NCBI GenBank assembly: GCA_030141605.1
Contig: JAQGDQ010002374.1
Coordinates: 460,179-524,178 of the forward strand
Direction: 5' to 3'
Source: Tubiluchus corallicola
Lineage: Eukaryota; Priapulida; Priapulimorpha; Priapulimorphida; Tubiluchidae
Length of the DNA: 64,000 nt
The notes below the pieces were generated by a model that was given only the letters and a program-made list of their open reading frames with translations, was not told the origin of the DNA and did not search any database. Position 1 is the first letter of the stretch, and each line of letters starts with the position of its first letter. The position numbers and the translations under genes are program-made. This document shows positions 1-64,000 of the stretch, piece by piece.

Positions 1-255
1 CTGTTTGAGATACGCAAGAATTCAAGTTACTCGTAGTTTACTGTATAAAGTTGTAAACCGTGGCATATATTTAAAAATCACTGTGTCAAGTCACAAGTAC
101 ACACACAGAAAATATTAAAACACATAATTAGCTAAAGTTTTAAATTGGCAGCAGCTTTTAAAATTCTGTGATTCGAATAACTTATCAGTTTTACTAACTT
201 GCCATACTTGTGTGCATTTTACATGTACATATAGTACATACGTACAAATTCCTAC

Positions 256-54538
<54,283 letters not shown>

Positions 54539-55206
54539 CTGTAAAAAAAATCCATTTTTACTTTTGTTTTATCAAACTAGAGTCAGAATTACCTGCCAAC
54601 ATTCAAACCATCAGTTGAAATGAACCCAAATCATTTTTATACGAATTTTAATCCTCAGCAATCAGTAGAGATGCAATGTCAGATAGGAACTTGCTCAATC
54701 TCAGATATGCTACATGCCACAACCTGAGTCCCAGTCAATTTAAAGACAATATAAAAAATACATTGACATCCAGCTTATGTGTTTTATTTTATAATATTTG
54801 CTATTTAAAAATGTTCAAGAAAATGTTCGTTGTGTAATTATGTTGTCAAATGAAGGTCCAATTAATCAGATAGCTTTAGTTTTTACTGACTTCATATGAA
54901 AGAGTACAAAAATTATAGGTATTCAAAAACACCAGTGGTGTTTTCTGATATTAGTCAACAATTAAAGCAACCACAGTATTTTCTCAGCTCAAAATGCAAT
55001 CGTATTAGGGTCTATAATAACTTTCTTATAAAGTAGTATCGTCTTTTTAAAATGAAACGATTATAATTTTTGTAAAAAATCTAGAAAATGAGGTGTTTTC
55101 GCATTACACTTAAGATGTGCAAAGCGGGTAACTTACACTATAAATTCTTGCAATTAATAATTCATGATCTCATTAAGTACAATATTGCTGTATTCATGTA
55201 CAAAAC

Positions 55207-55547
55207 TGTTGTGTTTCTTTCTCTCGGAAGGCTCGAAGAGAAAACAAGAAAACACGTTGTCAAATTGAACATGTTTATTGTGTGAGAATTCCACAACACA
55301 AAAGTATGAAGGAACGTGAAATATACACAGTCAAGTGATAAGAAAATAGCATACGATAATCTGAGAATCTGACATTAATCTGAGAATACGAGAATAAAGT
55401 TGAGCGGCCAGCTCCGCCTTGTATATCAGTGCACATGGACTAAACCAGAACAATCTAGAAACTACTACACGCATCGCGTATAGAAAGTTCTCGAATCTTC
55501 TACAAGGTAAGAAGATTGTTCTACTATACAGCAGAGTCTCCACAACG
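55207..55547 (-). repeat. Gypsy 3' LTR
   Basis: Plus-strand start TGTTGTGTTTCTTTCTCTCG; the right edge CACAAC lacks the final A kept in the other LTR. Confidence 0.85.
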
Positions 55548-56123
55548 CCTCCCCACCGAAACTAATGCTACCTCTAAAGCATCAGCAACAAAGTCTCTCT
55601 CTCGGCTTGGGTGTTCTCTTAGATCGTCTAGGGTTGTCCGGTCCATACTCTGGCACAGGCAGAGCCGGTCTGCTTCAGAGTTTCTGACAGTTCTTCCAGG
55701 ATCTCCATTGGATGATCAGGTGGAAGCTCAAAAGAAAAATCCCTCTCATCATCAGATTCAAAGTCCTCCACAGAAGCGTAGCTGTTTCCAGCGTCATCTC
55801 CATACTGAACTATGAGGAAGGACCTTGACGTTGAAGCAGTGAGTACCCAGAGACTTCTTGATGACCGCTGGTACCATTGGGGATGTCTGTCTCAACGAGG
55901 TCTATAGTACAGTGCATAGACAGGCTCCCCAGACTTGTACTGCTTGGTGACCTTGGCGACACCTCCCGAGTCTGGAGTTGACCGAGATGACTGCCTGGAT
56001 TGCTTACCCTGAGGTTGTGCGCTGGCGAGGGTAGCAGAGAGTCGATCGTTTTCTGTATCTGCTCAAACATCAAGAGTTCACTCGGAGAGAATCCACAGGA
56101 TGTCGGTGTTCTCTGGTACTGCA

Positions 56124-56942
56124 TCAGGAACTCTTGAAGAGCTCGCTTTGGGGGCAGAGAAGACTTCCTGAGTGCTTGCTTGAACGTCTACACCAAGCAT
56201 TTTGCTGCTCCCTTGGTAGCTGGATGGTATGATGCTCCTGTGAGATGTGTGATCCCACATTCTTTGCATGGAACTCTTCAGACATGAAGGTTGATGCATT
56301 GTCTGTAACCAACGTGTGAGGGAATCTGAAGTGAACAAAGTCCTCTTCCAGCAGATCTAGAGTGGCTCTAGTGGACATGGAAGACTTATGGTGAATGCAT
56401 GCATACTTTGAGTAAGCATCAGTGATCACCAGCCAGTTCATACCTATGAAGTTAATGGCATGGTCCAGGTGTAAGCGGCTCCATGGCTTCTCTGGTAGCA
56501 TCCGTGGGTGATCTGCAGGCTTGGATGGCTTGTTTTGATGTTCTCGATAGCTGCATCGATACCAGGCCAGTAGACAGCAGTTCTTGCTAACTGCTTCATG
56601 CGTTCCATGCCGAAGTGCCCGATATGCAGTAGATCCAGGATCTTGGATTGCACGCTCTGTGGAATCACAACTCTTGATCCATGAATGAGGCATCCGTGGC
56701 AGATACTGAGTGAGTATCCAGAACTTTTCGACTTCTTCGTTGATCTCAGCGTGCTTGGGCGGCCACCATTCTCGGACATCGCGCTTGACTGTAGATAGCA
56801 CTGGGTCTTTCTCTGACTCTTGCCAGAGGATTTTGGCGTCCACAGGCTTGACTTGAAGACTGAGAACTTTGATGGCACACACCATGTCCTTGTCTGCACC
56901 ATTTTTCTTCCTGTCGAAGTCGTTGTCGTCTCCAGATGGCAA
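56124..56942 (-). pseudogene. Gypsy integrase region
   Basis: Contains WSRLHLDHAINF, NWLVITDAYSKYACI, FPHTLVTDNASTFMSEEF (core acidic residues), preceded in another frame by IGHFGMERMKQLARTAVYWP (zinc-binding region) and followed at 55810-56124 by MQYQRTPTSCGFSPSELL. Frameshifts break it at several places. Confidence 0.78.
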
Positions 56943-57023
56943 GCGACTAAGGGCATCTGCATTGCCGTGATCTGCTGTTTTCCGGTATTCAATGGTGTAC
57001 TCAAACTGGTTCAGCCACAGGGC

Positions 57024-57455
57024 TCACCGAGCTAGATGATTAGCTGCAAGACGTGGCGTCCCTTTCTTCGGTCCAAAGAGTGATGTCAGTGGCTTATGAT
57101 TAGTCACCAGTATGAAATGATGCCCGTAGAGGTACTGGTAGAATTTCCGCAAGCCAAAGGTGATGGCTAGGGCTTCTTTGTGGATTTGGCTGTAGTTCCT
57201 TTCTGTTGCTGTGAGAGTCTTGGACAGATTGGCAATTGTGCGCTCGCTACCGTCTGGATAGCGATGAAACAGGACAGCTCCAATTCCAATGTTGGATGCA
57301 TCACAAGCCAATCCCACAGGCTTGTCAGGGTCAAAATGCACCAGGACTTGATCTCGGGATAGCACATTCTTCAACAATTCAAATGCTGCTTGCTCCTCAT
57401 CTCCCCTCTTCCAGGGAACTGACTTCTTGGTCAAGCGGCAAAGAGGCTCTGCCAT
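57024..57455 (-). pseudogene. Gypsy RNase H region
   Basis: Reads AEPLCRLTKKSVPW, LACDASNIGIGAVLFH, KEALAITFGLRKFYQYLYG, FILVTNHKPLTSLF, the end of the reverse transcriptase and the RNase H domain of Ty3/Gypsy polyproteins. A stop follows at AANHLAR. Upstream frame (57431-57640) gives a Gln-rich gag-like stretch, so the deletion joint is near 57440. Confidence 0.8.
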
Positions 57456-57644
57456 ATCTTCATAGCGTCCATATCTTCTTTGTGTTGCTGTGCCTGCTGA
57501 TACATCTGTTCCCTCTGGATATGAATCTGCTGCGCCTGCTGATTCATCTGTCCTTCATAAAGTCGACAATCTGCTCCGCCATCATTGCTAAGATAAACAA
57601 CTGTCCACTGAGTCACCAAGGATCCTGACGACTGCGCCAAAATT

Positions 57645-57978
57645 TGTTGTGTTTCTTTCTCTCGAAAGGCTCGTAGATAAAACAAGAAAACACGTTGTCA
57701 AATTGAACAGGTTAAGTGTGTGAGAATTTCACAACACAAAAGGAACGCGAAATATACACAGTCAAGTGATAAAAAAATAGTATACGATAATCTGAGAATC
57801 TGAAATTAATCTGAGAATACGAGAATAAACTTTCGCGGCCAGCTCCGCCTTGTATATCAGTGCACATGGACTAAACCAGAACAATCTAGGAACTACTACG
57901 CGCATCGCGAATAGAAAGTTCTCGAATCTTCTACAAGGTAAAAAGATTGGTCTACTATACTATAGAATCTCCACAACA
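57645..57978 (-). repeat. Gypsy 5' LTR
   Basis: Begins TGTTGTG and ends CACAACA on the plus strand, a perfect 7-bp inverted end; homologous to 55207-55547 throughout. Confidence 0.87.
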
Positions 57979-58125
57979 AAAATCCAGTTTAATTTGTTTC
58001 CGCAATTTTTCATAAATCTCATAAACAAAAATATCATACACCATAACACTAGGTATAACGAATATTATATTAAATATTGCAGAACTAACGTTGCTAAACA
58101 TTTTGTGTCTTTTGTAGGTCCAAAT

Positions 58126-58436
58126 GGAACCAGTGGTCATAAGTCACATGAAAGTCATTTATTTCACCTTACACATTTACAATGGTTACATATACAATAT
58201 CTAGTGAAAGGGCCTACAATGGATATAATACAAATAAGAAATACTGCACAGAAAAAGCCTCAAACACTGTTCACTTATACACGAAGGTAAATGTGTTGCG
58301 GGCAATCAAAAAGCAGGGCTTGTTAGATTGTCCCACACAGTGATAGAGAAAAGGTAATCTGAAAATTTAAAGTGAATCGTGATAAAAAACATTAGTGCTT
58401 AAAATGGAATGATGTAATGAATGAAACTCATATATG
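58126..58436. mobile_element. About 310-bp insertion inside the old LINE
   Basis: Separates VGP from VWNS of the LINE tail, which are normally adjacent. ATGGA occurs at both joints and could be a target duplication. Type unknown. Confidence 0.4.
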
Positions 58437-59124
58437 GAAGTTTGGAATTCTATTTCTTGTAATATTAAAACAGTATCACGGCTACCTAGATTTAAGAAGA
58501 TGATGAAAACGTATCTCTTAAATACATATTAGGTGGACTTGACCTTGACCATTCTACCTATATTGTATACATGTACTATGTTTGACGCCACTCAGTCTAT
58601 CCCTGTTTTAGCTTAGCTGCAAGCAGTTGCATATTAATTGTTCAGATATGAATTGCTCCCTTGATAAGAAATTGTTAGTAATTTTAGCCATTTTGTTTAC
58701 TATTGTGTAGTTGTACTTACGATGTTATATGTCCATAATTGTAATAGTGTTTTCCTCTAATAAACAAACTAATAATGAAATGAAATGTAACTAACGTCAG
58801 TGATTAAGCTTTCAGCTATTCAACTGTTGAAACGTAGGCCAGATGCTAGTAGATAATAGTTGCTATTTGATTTAGGACCTATTTTTATTGAAATTAATTT
58901 ACCATTCGCATGTAGGGACAGGAAATTAAATGACCCTTTGGCATTCTCGTGTCCATGACTATTACTTAAAATATATACTAAGAATATGTTATACAAAGAG
59001 ACTAGTTTCGACACTATCTCTTCGATTAGTCAGAGTTCAAAACACGTTTATAATTTAATACAAGAAAAACAATGAAATTGATGCTTGAAAGTCTGTTCAG
59101 TGTATTGATGTCCCGCCATCATGT

Positions 59125-59268
<144 letters not shown>

Positions 59269-59584
59269 GCGCAGGTTATTGCGCAAGTTGGATGTCTCAG
59301 TAAAGTGCTCGCATTTTCTAACTTTTTATGTGCAAATTTTGAAGTTTTCTCATAATGACTTATACCATCGTGTGTATAAAGAGACAAGGAATGTGATTAT
59401 AATAATATTTTTGGAGATTGATTAATACTAGTGTGAATATTAGCGGAAAACCATATTTGTGAAAATATTGTTAACATACGTTGGGCCAAGAACTTGTATG
59501 ACAGGTTGGCCTTGGAAATTTAAAGCATTATTGACTGGTAATCACCTACGTATTGTCATGACAATTGGGTGATTAAGCAGCACT

Positions 59585-59842
59585 ATGGCTCCATCCACGT
59601 GTCAGTTATGCAGGAGGAAATACCCGGATGCTATACCACATACAGAGTTTGGGCAGCTTACTATCTGTACAAAGTGCTGTACGTCCAGGAAAGTAGCTCT
59701 AGACGATAGTGACTCTATACATGAATTATCATCATTCCAGGGAGGATCGGTCAATTGGCACGCAACTCCTAACATCAGATCCTGTCAAGAAGCTGGTGCT
59801 CATACACAGCGAATTAAATTATTTTGCCCAAAATCAGCTTGA
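59585..59842 (+). pseudogene. LINE ORF start with zinc finger
   Basis: ATG in good context (CACTATGG). MAPSTCQLCRRKYPD and LTICTKCC give a C-x2-C ... C-x2-C pair. The frame ends at 59842, but the downstream protein continues in the next frame from about 59740, so one base was probably gained or lost near 59735-59770. Confidence 0.65.
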
Positions 59843-61805
59843 AGCTGGTGCGACTTATTTAGATCTTGCAACTATCATCCATGACCATTACACTGATGAA
59901 GAATGTGAAGATGCAAAAGCATTACTCTTAGACTTTATTCCTGCAGAAGCCACCGAAAAGCCTGACTTCACTAAAAACAGGATCGGTCCCTCGAAGAGAA
60001 GGGCAAATGCAATGGACATTCTTAAGCTTTTACAATATGGGTCAATTATGGACGCAGTACCGTCACCTAGGTTTGTGTCAGCATACTCCCATAAAATGCC
60101 ACCAATGACACTGAAATCAGTTGATACATCTGTCATTGTTAAGAAATTGCAAACAGTTCAACAGGAACTCCAAGAACTGAAAGAAAACTCTGTTTCTAGG
60201 GCTGAGATTGATGCTCTGCTAAAAGTACATCTGTCCAAAGCTGTGCCTCCCGTGTCTTCAAAAACAGACTCATCACAAAAGAAAAGTTACTCTGAAACAA
60301 CCAGAAGCTGCCTAGTGAACACGGAACTTACAAACGTGAGCAAGCAGCAAACGAGCGACAAGATTGTTGATGACGACAATGACGGATTCACGATTGTGAA
60401 AAAACGGCGGCGCCCACGTAATGTGAATAATAGAGAATCCAAGAAAGTCATCACAGGATCTGCTACTGGCCTTGGAGTATTCCTAAGACCGAGCAAACCA
60501 CTACGACGAATATTCATTACCCGTCTAGATCCTAGTACCGACGCAACGGAGGTTCAGCGTTTTGTAGATGAATCGTGCAACATTACAGTTAATGTGGAAC
60601 AACTTAAGACAAAATTTAATACATACTCCTCATTTGTTATAAGCTGTCATGGTACGGACGAGTATGATAAAATTATGAACGCAGAGTTATGGCCAGTTGG
60701 CACGCTGATGAAGCCATTCTATACTTCTAGAGCTGCAAAACTGACTGTGAATCAGCCTTTAACGCAGAAAGCAAAGGTATTATCAAACGACGGCTATAGA
60801 CCAGTAGGTAATAGAGAAGCAGGGAATGATACACTTGATCAGCAAACGGAATGTGGCGGCGCCACCAGCAGCACCACTAATCATACTAATAATAATGAAC
60901 TGCAACCAAACACAAACACAGACTTGAAGGTAGCGAGCTATTACTGCAATTCAGTGTTGCACCCTGAGTCTCAATACGTACTACAGGAACTGCGCAAATC
61001 TATTGATGTGCTACTTTTGCAAGAAACGATGTTGCCTAAACAAGAGCTAGAACACCTATCTTGCATTCACCCAGAATTCTATGGACATGGAGTTTCACCA
61101 ACCGATTTCTCTACAGGAATACCAGATGGTAGACCACAAGGAGGCTTGGCTATCTTATGGCGAAAAACTCTTCCTGTTACCAGTAAAATACTTACCTATG
61201 ATGACGAATGCAGAGTAATGGGTATTTCTCTTTCATTTCCTGATAAGTTAATGCCACTTGTATTAATTAATGTTTACTTTCCCTATGAAGCTGATAATAA
61301 TTTTGATGAGTTTAATCATTGTCTAGGCACTCTCACCTCTATTATTGAAACTACAGAGTCTAGCTATGTTTGTTGTGTCGGGGACTTCAATTCCCATCCT
61401 CAAAAAAGGTTTTACGCGGAGCTAAGTGAAACGTGTAATGCTAATGACTATATTATATCTGATGTAGCGAAAATGCCAAGTTCTTCATTTACGTTCGTTA
61501 GTGTAGCCCACAACTCAACTACATGGCTTGAATATGTAATTAGTACTATGGCTATGGACTCTTTAATTGGAGATATCTGTGTAAATTATGAGCTAACAAG
61601 TTCAGATCACATGCCCTTACTACTAAACGTGCATATAGATCGAATGGCTTTATCACCTAATGGTGCGGCTACAGTCACTGTAAATGACGTTTTGAATGGC
61701 CAAGTGTCGTGTGATTCGGACACACCTTGTAAACCAATAGTGCCTTTTTTATGGTTGACTAGGAGAAAGCTGAAAGTAATCATCTCCTCGAATACCAAAC
61801 AATGA
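59709..61805 (+). CDS. LINE ORF: coiled coil, RRM-like region and AP-type endonuclease
   Basis: 699 codons from the first ATG of the frame, although the real start is probably 59585. Residues about 142-165 (KKLQTVQQELQELKEN) form a coiled coil; 264-345 (RRIFITRLDPSTDATEVQRF) look RRM-like; 408-636 are an EEP endonuclease with LLLQETML, GGLAILWRK, CCVGDFNSHP, TTWLEY (usually TWxDY) and SSDHMPL. No stop separates the RNA-binding part from the endonuclease. The last 20 codons after WLT are out of frame relative to the reverse transcriptase. Confidence 0.85.
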   Translation: MTLYMNYHHSREDRSIGTQLLTSDPVKKLVLIHSELNYFAQNQLEAGATYLDLATIIHDHYTDEECEDAKALLLDFIPAEATEKPDFTKNRIGPSKRRANAMDILKLLQYGSIMDAVPSPRFVSAYSHKMPPMTLKSVDTSVIVKKLQTVQQELQELKENSVSRAEIDALLKVHLSKAVPPVSSKTDSSQKKSYSETTRSCLVNTELTNVSKQQTSDKIVDDDNDGFTIVKKRRRPRNVNNRESKKVITGSATGLGVFLRPSKPLRRIFITRLDPSTDATEVQRFVDESCNITVNVEQLKTKFNTYSSFVISCHGTDEYDKIMNAELWPVGTLMKPFYTSRAAKLTVNQPLTQKAKVLSNDGYRPVGNREAGNDTLDQQTECGGATSSTTNHTNNNELQPNTNTDLKVASYYCNSVLHPESQYVLQELRKSIDVLLLQETMLPKQELEHLSCIHPEFYGHGVSPTDFSTGIPDGRPQGGLAILWRKTLPVTSKILTYDDECRVMGISLSFPDKLMPLVLINVYFPYEADNNFDEFNHCLGTLTSIIETTESSYVCCVGDFNSHPQKRFYAELSETCNANDYIISDVAKMPSSSFTFVSVAHNSTTWLEYVISTMAMDSLIGDICVNYELTSSDHMPLLLNVHIDRMALSPNGAATVTVNDVLNGQVSCDSDTPCKPIVPFLWLTRRKLKVIISSNTKQ

Positions 61806-63817
61806 CACAGTCTTTGCTATCTGGAATCGTTGTCCCGTACGACGCAATTTATTGTGGTGACATTCACTGTCAGAACCCCAATCATAGACAACAACTTGCT
61901 TTGATGCATGACGCAATTATATCTGCGCTAAATTCTGCGGCTGAGAATACGCTGCCTAGTTATAAGCCGTCACAAAATCATGAACGTATAAAGGATAAAA
62001 TAATACCTGGCTGGAACGAATTCGTTTCTGAAAAACACAGACACTTTCGTCACTGTTTTTTAAATTGGTGTGCGAATGGCAAGCCTCGGAATGGGCTCAT
62101 TGCTGATGAAATGCGCCAGGCACGTTCACGTTTTAAGCTTGCATTACGTGAATGCAAGATCCAAGAGAAAACAATTGTCGCAGATAAAATTGCTCATAAG
62201 TTTATGAACTGTAATTCTTATGAATTTTGGGCCATGATAAAAAGGGAAACTAACTCAAGAATTCCTTTACCCCCTAAAATAGACGAAATTTCAGGCGATA
62301 AGGCTATATGTGATATGTGGGGGAAGCACTATAAAAAGATTTTAAATTCTGCAAATAACGGTGACGTTGCAGCAAAATTAGACTTGAAGTTAAGTAGTAA
62401 TATGGGTATTGTGAGTTCTTTCACTGTGAGAGAAGTGCAAGAGGCCATTTCAAAACTATCTCTGCACAAATCGGCTGGAAATGATGCAATTAAATCGGAG
62501 CATTTTAGGTTTGCTTCACATATGCTGCCAATAGAATTATCACTTTTATTAAGCGCTTGTGTCATACATTGTTTTTTGCCTGATTCTCTAATGCTGTCTG
62601 TCATTGTACCGATTGTGAAAGACAAAAATAAGGAAATCACAGCCAAAAATAATTATAGGCCAATAGCACTATCCACAGTGTTGAACAAATTATTAGAAAT
62701 TTTGTTTTTAAGCAGATACGGTAACTCAATTCAATCAACACCAAATCAGTTTGGTTACGTGAATGAACTGGGTACCGAAATGTGTTTGTATACCATGAAA
62801 GAAGTTATTGACTATTACATTCAACGCCAGAGTCCAGTACACATATTGTTCTTAGATGCATCTAAAGCTTTTGACCGGGTAAATTACTACAAAATGTTTC
62901 TAAAACTGGTCGATACTGATATGCCTAACATTATTATAAGATTATTAGCCTTTTACTACTCTCGACAAACCATGTTTGTGAGGTGGGGAAATTTTTGCTC
63001 TTGCACATTTAAAGTCGCAAATGGTGTTCGGCAGGGTGCAAAAATGTCACCCATACTATTTAATTTATATTTCAGAGACTTGAGTTCTGACCTCAGATCT
63101 ACCGGTCTAGGTTGTCAGATAGGTGGTACTTATATAAATCACCTTATGTTTGCTGATGATGGATGTTTACTAGCATCCACTACCACTGCTTTACAAACTT
63201 TAGTTGATATGTATGTTGATTACGCAAATAGTCATGACATAGTAATAAACGTCGACAAGGCTAAACTCATAACAATTACACCCCCCAGTATGTGTGGGTT
63301 CAATTTCAGTTCACCTGAGGTAGCCGGTAAAATAATTATACCGTGTGAAACAGAAAAGTATCTTGGCCATATCATCACCAGTGATAACAAAGATGACATG
63401 GATGTTATCAGACAACGAAGTCTGTTTTGCACTAGAGCGAACCGTATTCTTAGAAAATTTCATCATTGTTCACCTAATGTCAAAACTCGTCTGTTCAACT
63501 CTTATTGTAATTCTTTCTACGGTATGGCCACCTGGCGACATTTTTATAACTACAGTCTCAGCAAACTTAAAGTAGCTCACAATATTTCAAAACGCAAACT
63601 TTTCAACTACCCATATGATTATAGTTCTAGGACCATTTCAGTAGACCACGATGTTTTATACTTTGATGTAGTACATAGGAAAACTGCATACAGTCTATAC
63701 ATTAGAGTAATGCAAAGCTCAAATCTTCTCATAAACGCATTGAATAACAGTGAAGCATTTTACACTTCAGACATAAGAGACCAGTGGAGGAAAGTGTTAG
63801 GTAGAAATTATGAGTGA
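61802..63817 (+). CDS. LINE reverse transcriptase
   Basis: 671 codons from the first ATG. RT motifs: HKSAGNDAIK (about 222), NYRPIAL (283), FLDASKAFDRV (350), GVRQGAKMSPILFNLY (407) and the active site FADD (448), then KYLGHII and a C-terminal domain with CSPNVKTRLFNSYCNSFYG. The frame overlaps the endonuclease frame by ATGA, but codons before the ATG (EKAESNHLLEYQT) already look like the conserved endonuclease-RT linker, so the separate start is a result of a frameshift near 61760. Confidence 0.88.
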   Translation: MTQSLLSGIVVPYDAIYCGDIHCQNPNHRQQLALMHDAIISALNSAAENTLPSYKPSQNHERIKDKIIPGWNEFVSEKHRHFRHCFLNWCANGKPRNGLIADEMRQARSRFKLALRECKIQEKTIVADKIAHKFMNCNSYEFWAMIKRETNSRIPLPPKIDEISGDKAICDMWGKHYKKILNSANNGDVAAKLDLKLSSNMGIVSSFTVREVQEAISKLSLHKSAGNDAIKSEHFRFASHMLPIELSLLLSACVIHCFLPDSLMLSVIVPIVKDKNKEITAKNNYRPIALSTVLNKLLEILFLSRYGNSIQSTPNQFGYVNELGTEMCLYTMKEVIDYYIQRQSPVHILFLDASKAFDRVNYYKMFLKLVDTDMPNIIIRLLAFYYSRQTMFVRWGNFCSCTFKVANGVRQGAKMSPILFNLYFRDLSSDLRSTGLGCQIGGTYINHLMFADDGCLLASTTTALQTLVDMYVDYANSHDIVINVDKAKLITITPPSMCGFNFSSPEVAGKIIIPCETEKYLGHIITSDNKDDMDVIRQRSLFCTRANRILRKFHHCSPNVKTRLFNSYCNSFYGMATWRHFYNYSLSKLKVAHNISKRKLFNYPYDYSSRTISVDHDVLYFDVVHRKTAYSLYIRVMQSSNLLINALNNSEAFYTSDIRDQWRKVLGRNYE

Positions 63818-64000
63818 CGACTCAGGCTGGACGCATGATATTGTATATATATATATAGATTGTACTGTTACTTTATTTATTTATGTATTAATTTGCAGGT
63901 GTTGAGAGGAGGTGTTATAATTATTGTATGTCTTGTAATTATTGTATGTTATGTATTCTATGAACTTGGTTCGAAATAAAGAGTTAAATCAAATCAAATC
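63818..64000 (+). mobile_element. LINE 3' UTR and tail
   Basis: AT-rich, with a (TA)n run at 63844-63859, AATAAA at 63975 and AAATCAAATCAAATC at the end, the template-jump repeat tail. Confidence 0.75.

Larger units (their letters stand above)
55207..57978 (-). mobile_element. Ty3/Gypsy LTR retrotransposon, internally deleted
   Basis: LTRs of about 335-340 bp flank 2.1 kb of interior. A PBS-like TGGCGCAGTCGTCAGGATC follows the right LTR, and a purine tract (GGTGGGGAGGC, 55548-55558) precedes the left one, so the element reads on the minus strand. The interior keeps a short gag-like start, RNase H and integrase in several broken frames; most of gag, protease and reverse transcriptase is gone. 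The LTRs differ at roughly one base in ten, so it is not young. Flanks AAAAC/AAAAT may be the target duplication. Confidence 0.85.
54990..58800 (+). pseudogene. Old LINE, reverse transcriptase C-terminus and 3' UTR, split by a Gypsy element
   Basis: Left of the Gypsy element: LHYKFLQLIIHDLIKYNIAV then FMYK (to 55205). Right of it: LFPQFFINLINKNIIHHNTR, CRTNVAKHFVSFVGP (to about 58125). After about 310 bp more: VWNSISCNIKTVSRLPRFKK, MMKTYLLNTY-stop (to 58532). Together these follow the order of the C-terminal tail of CR1/L2-like LINEs. The 3' UTR ends at about 58790 in a short ATGAA repeat. Confidence 0.75.
59424..64000 (+). mobile_element. Non-LTR retrotransposon (LINE), nearly full length
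   Basis: Zinc finger start, RRM-like region, endonuclease and reverse transcriptase in order on the plus strand, then a 3' UTR with AATAAA (63975-63980) and a tail of ATCAA repeats that meets the window end. The 5' edge is uncertain (between 59264 and 59585). Retrotransposes by nicking DNA and priming reverse transcription there. RT and tail resemble the CR1/L2/Rex-type group, but I cannot assign a clade. Confidence 0.88.

Noticed and set aside
61802-61805. Termination-reinitiation signal (ATGA) between LINE ORFs
   Set aside because: Conserved linker residues lie upstream of the ATG in the RT frame, so a frameshift is the simpler explanation.

Overview
The window is animal (metazoan) nuclear DNA: AT-rich, with many short exons bounded by GT..AG, intronless rhodopsin-type receptor genes, LINE/SINE/LTR/DNA transposons and microsatellites. 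The sequence does not fix the species; an invertebrate is likely. Nothing looks bacterial or viral.

Most of the window (256-54538, minus strand) is one long gene for a two-module glycoside hydrolase family 31 protein of the maltase-glucoamylase / sucrase-isomaltase type. I could chain 39 consecutive exons plus one alternative exon. All splice phases agree, and the chain codes for about 1,701 codons. Module 1 (exons 1-17, 54538-31562) is followed by a P-type trefoil domain and module 2 (exons 18-39, 29706-256). Both modules keep the catalytic nucleophile (WI|DMNEP), the acid/base WTGDN motif, DIDxM and IGADICGF. Paired exons in the two modules often have identical lengths, so the modules arose by duplication of a whole multi-exon unit. 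The 5' end (membrane anchor, first trefoil, start of module 1) and the last 3' exon are not seen. Exon 2 exists in two versions (2a, 2b) with the same splice phases; using both breaks the frame, so they look mutually exclusive. They differ in a loop expected to touch the sugar at subsite +1.

The 6.8-kb intron between exons 36 and 37 holds two tandem, intronless class A GPCR genes on the opposite strand (3266-4261 and 5379-6458) and a 24-bp minisatellite organised in 288-bp higher-order units. The other introns carry a 2.67-kb DNA transposon with 340-bp inverted repeats, several MITEs (hAT-like, TA-target and others), tRNA-derived SINEs, a decayed mariner transposase, LINE 3' ends, and 21-, 32- and 46-bp minisatellites.

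Upstream of exon 1 (54539-64000) lies a transposon cluster. An internally deleted Ty3/Gypsy element (55207-57978, minus) sits inside the reverse transcriptase C-terminus of an older LINE. Then come a (CT)n tract and a nearly complete non-LTR retrotransposon (about 59.4 kb to the window end, plus strand). Its coding region is broken by at least two frameshifts and runs from a zinc finger through an RRM-like region and endonuclease to reverse transcriptase.
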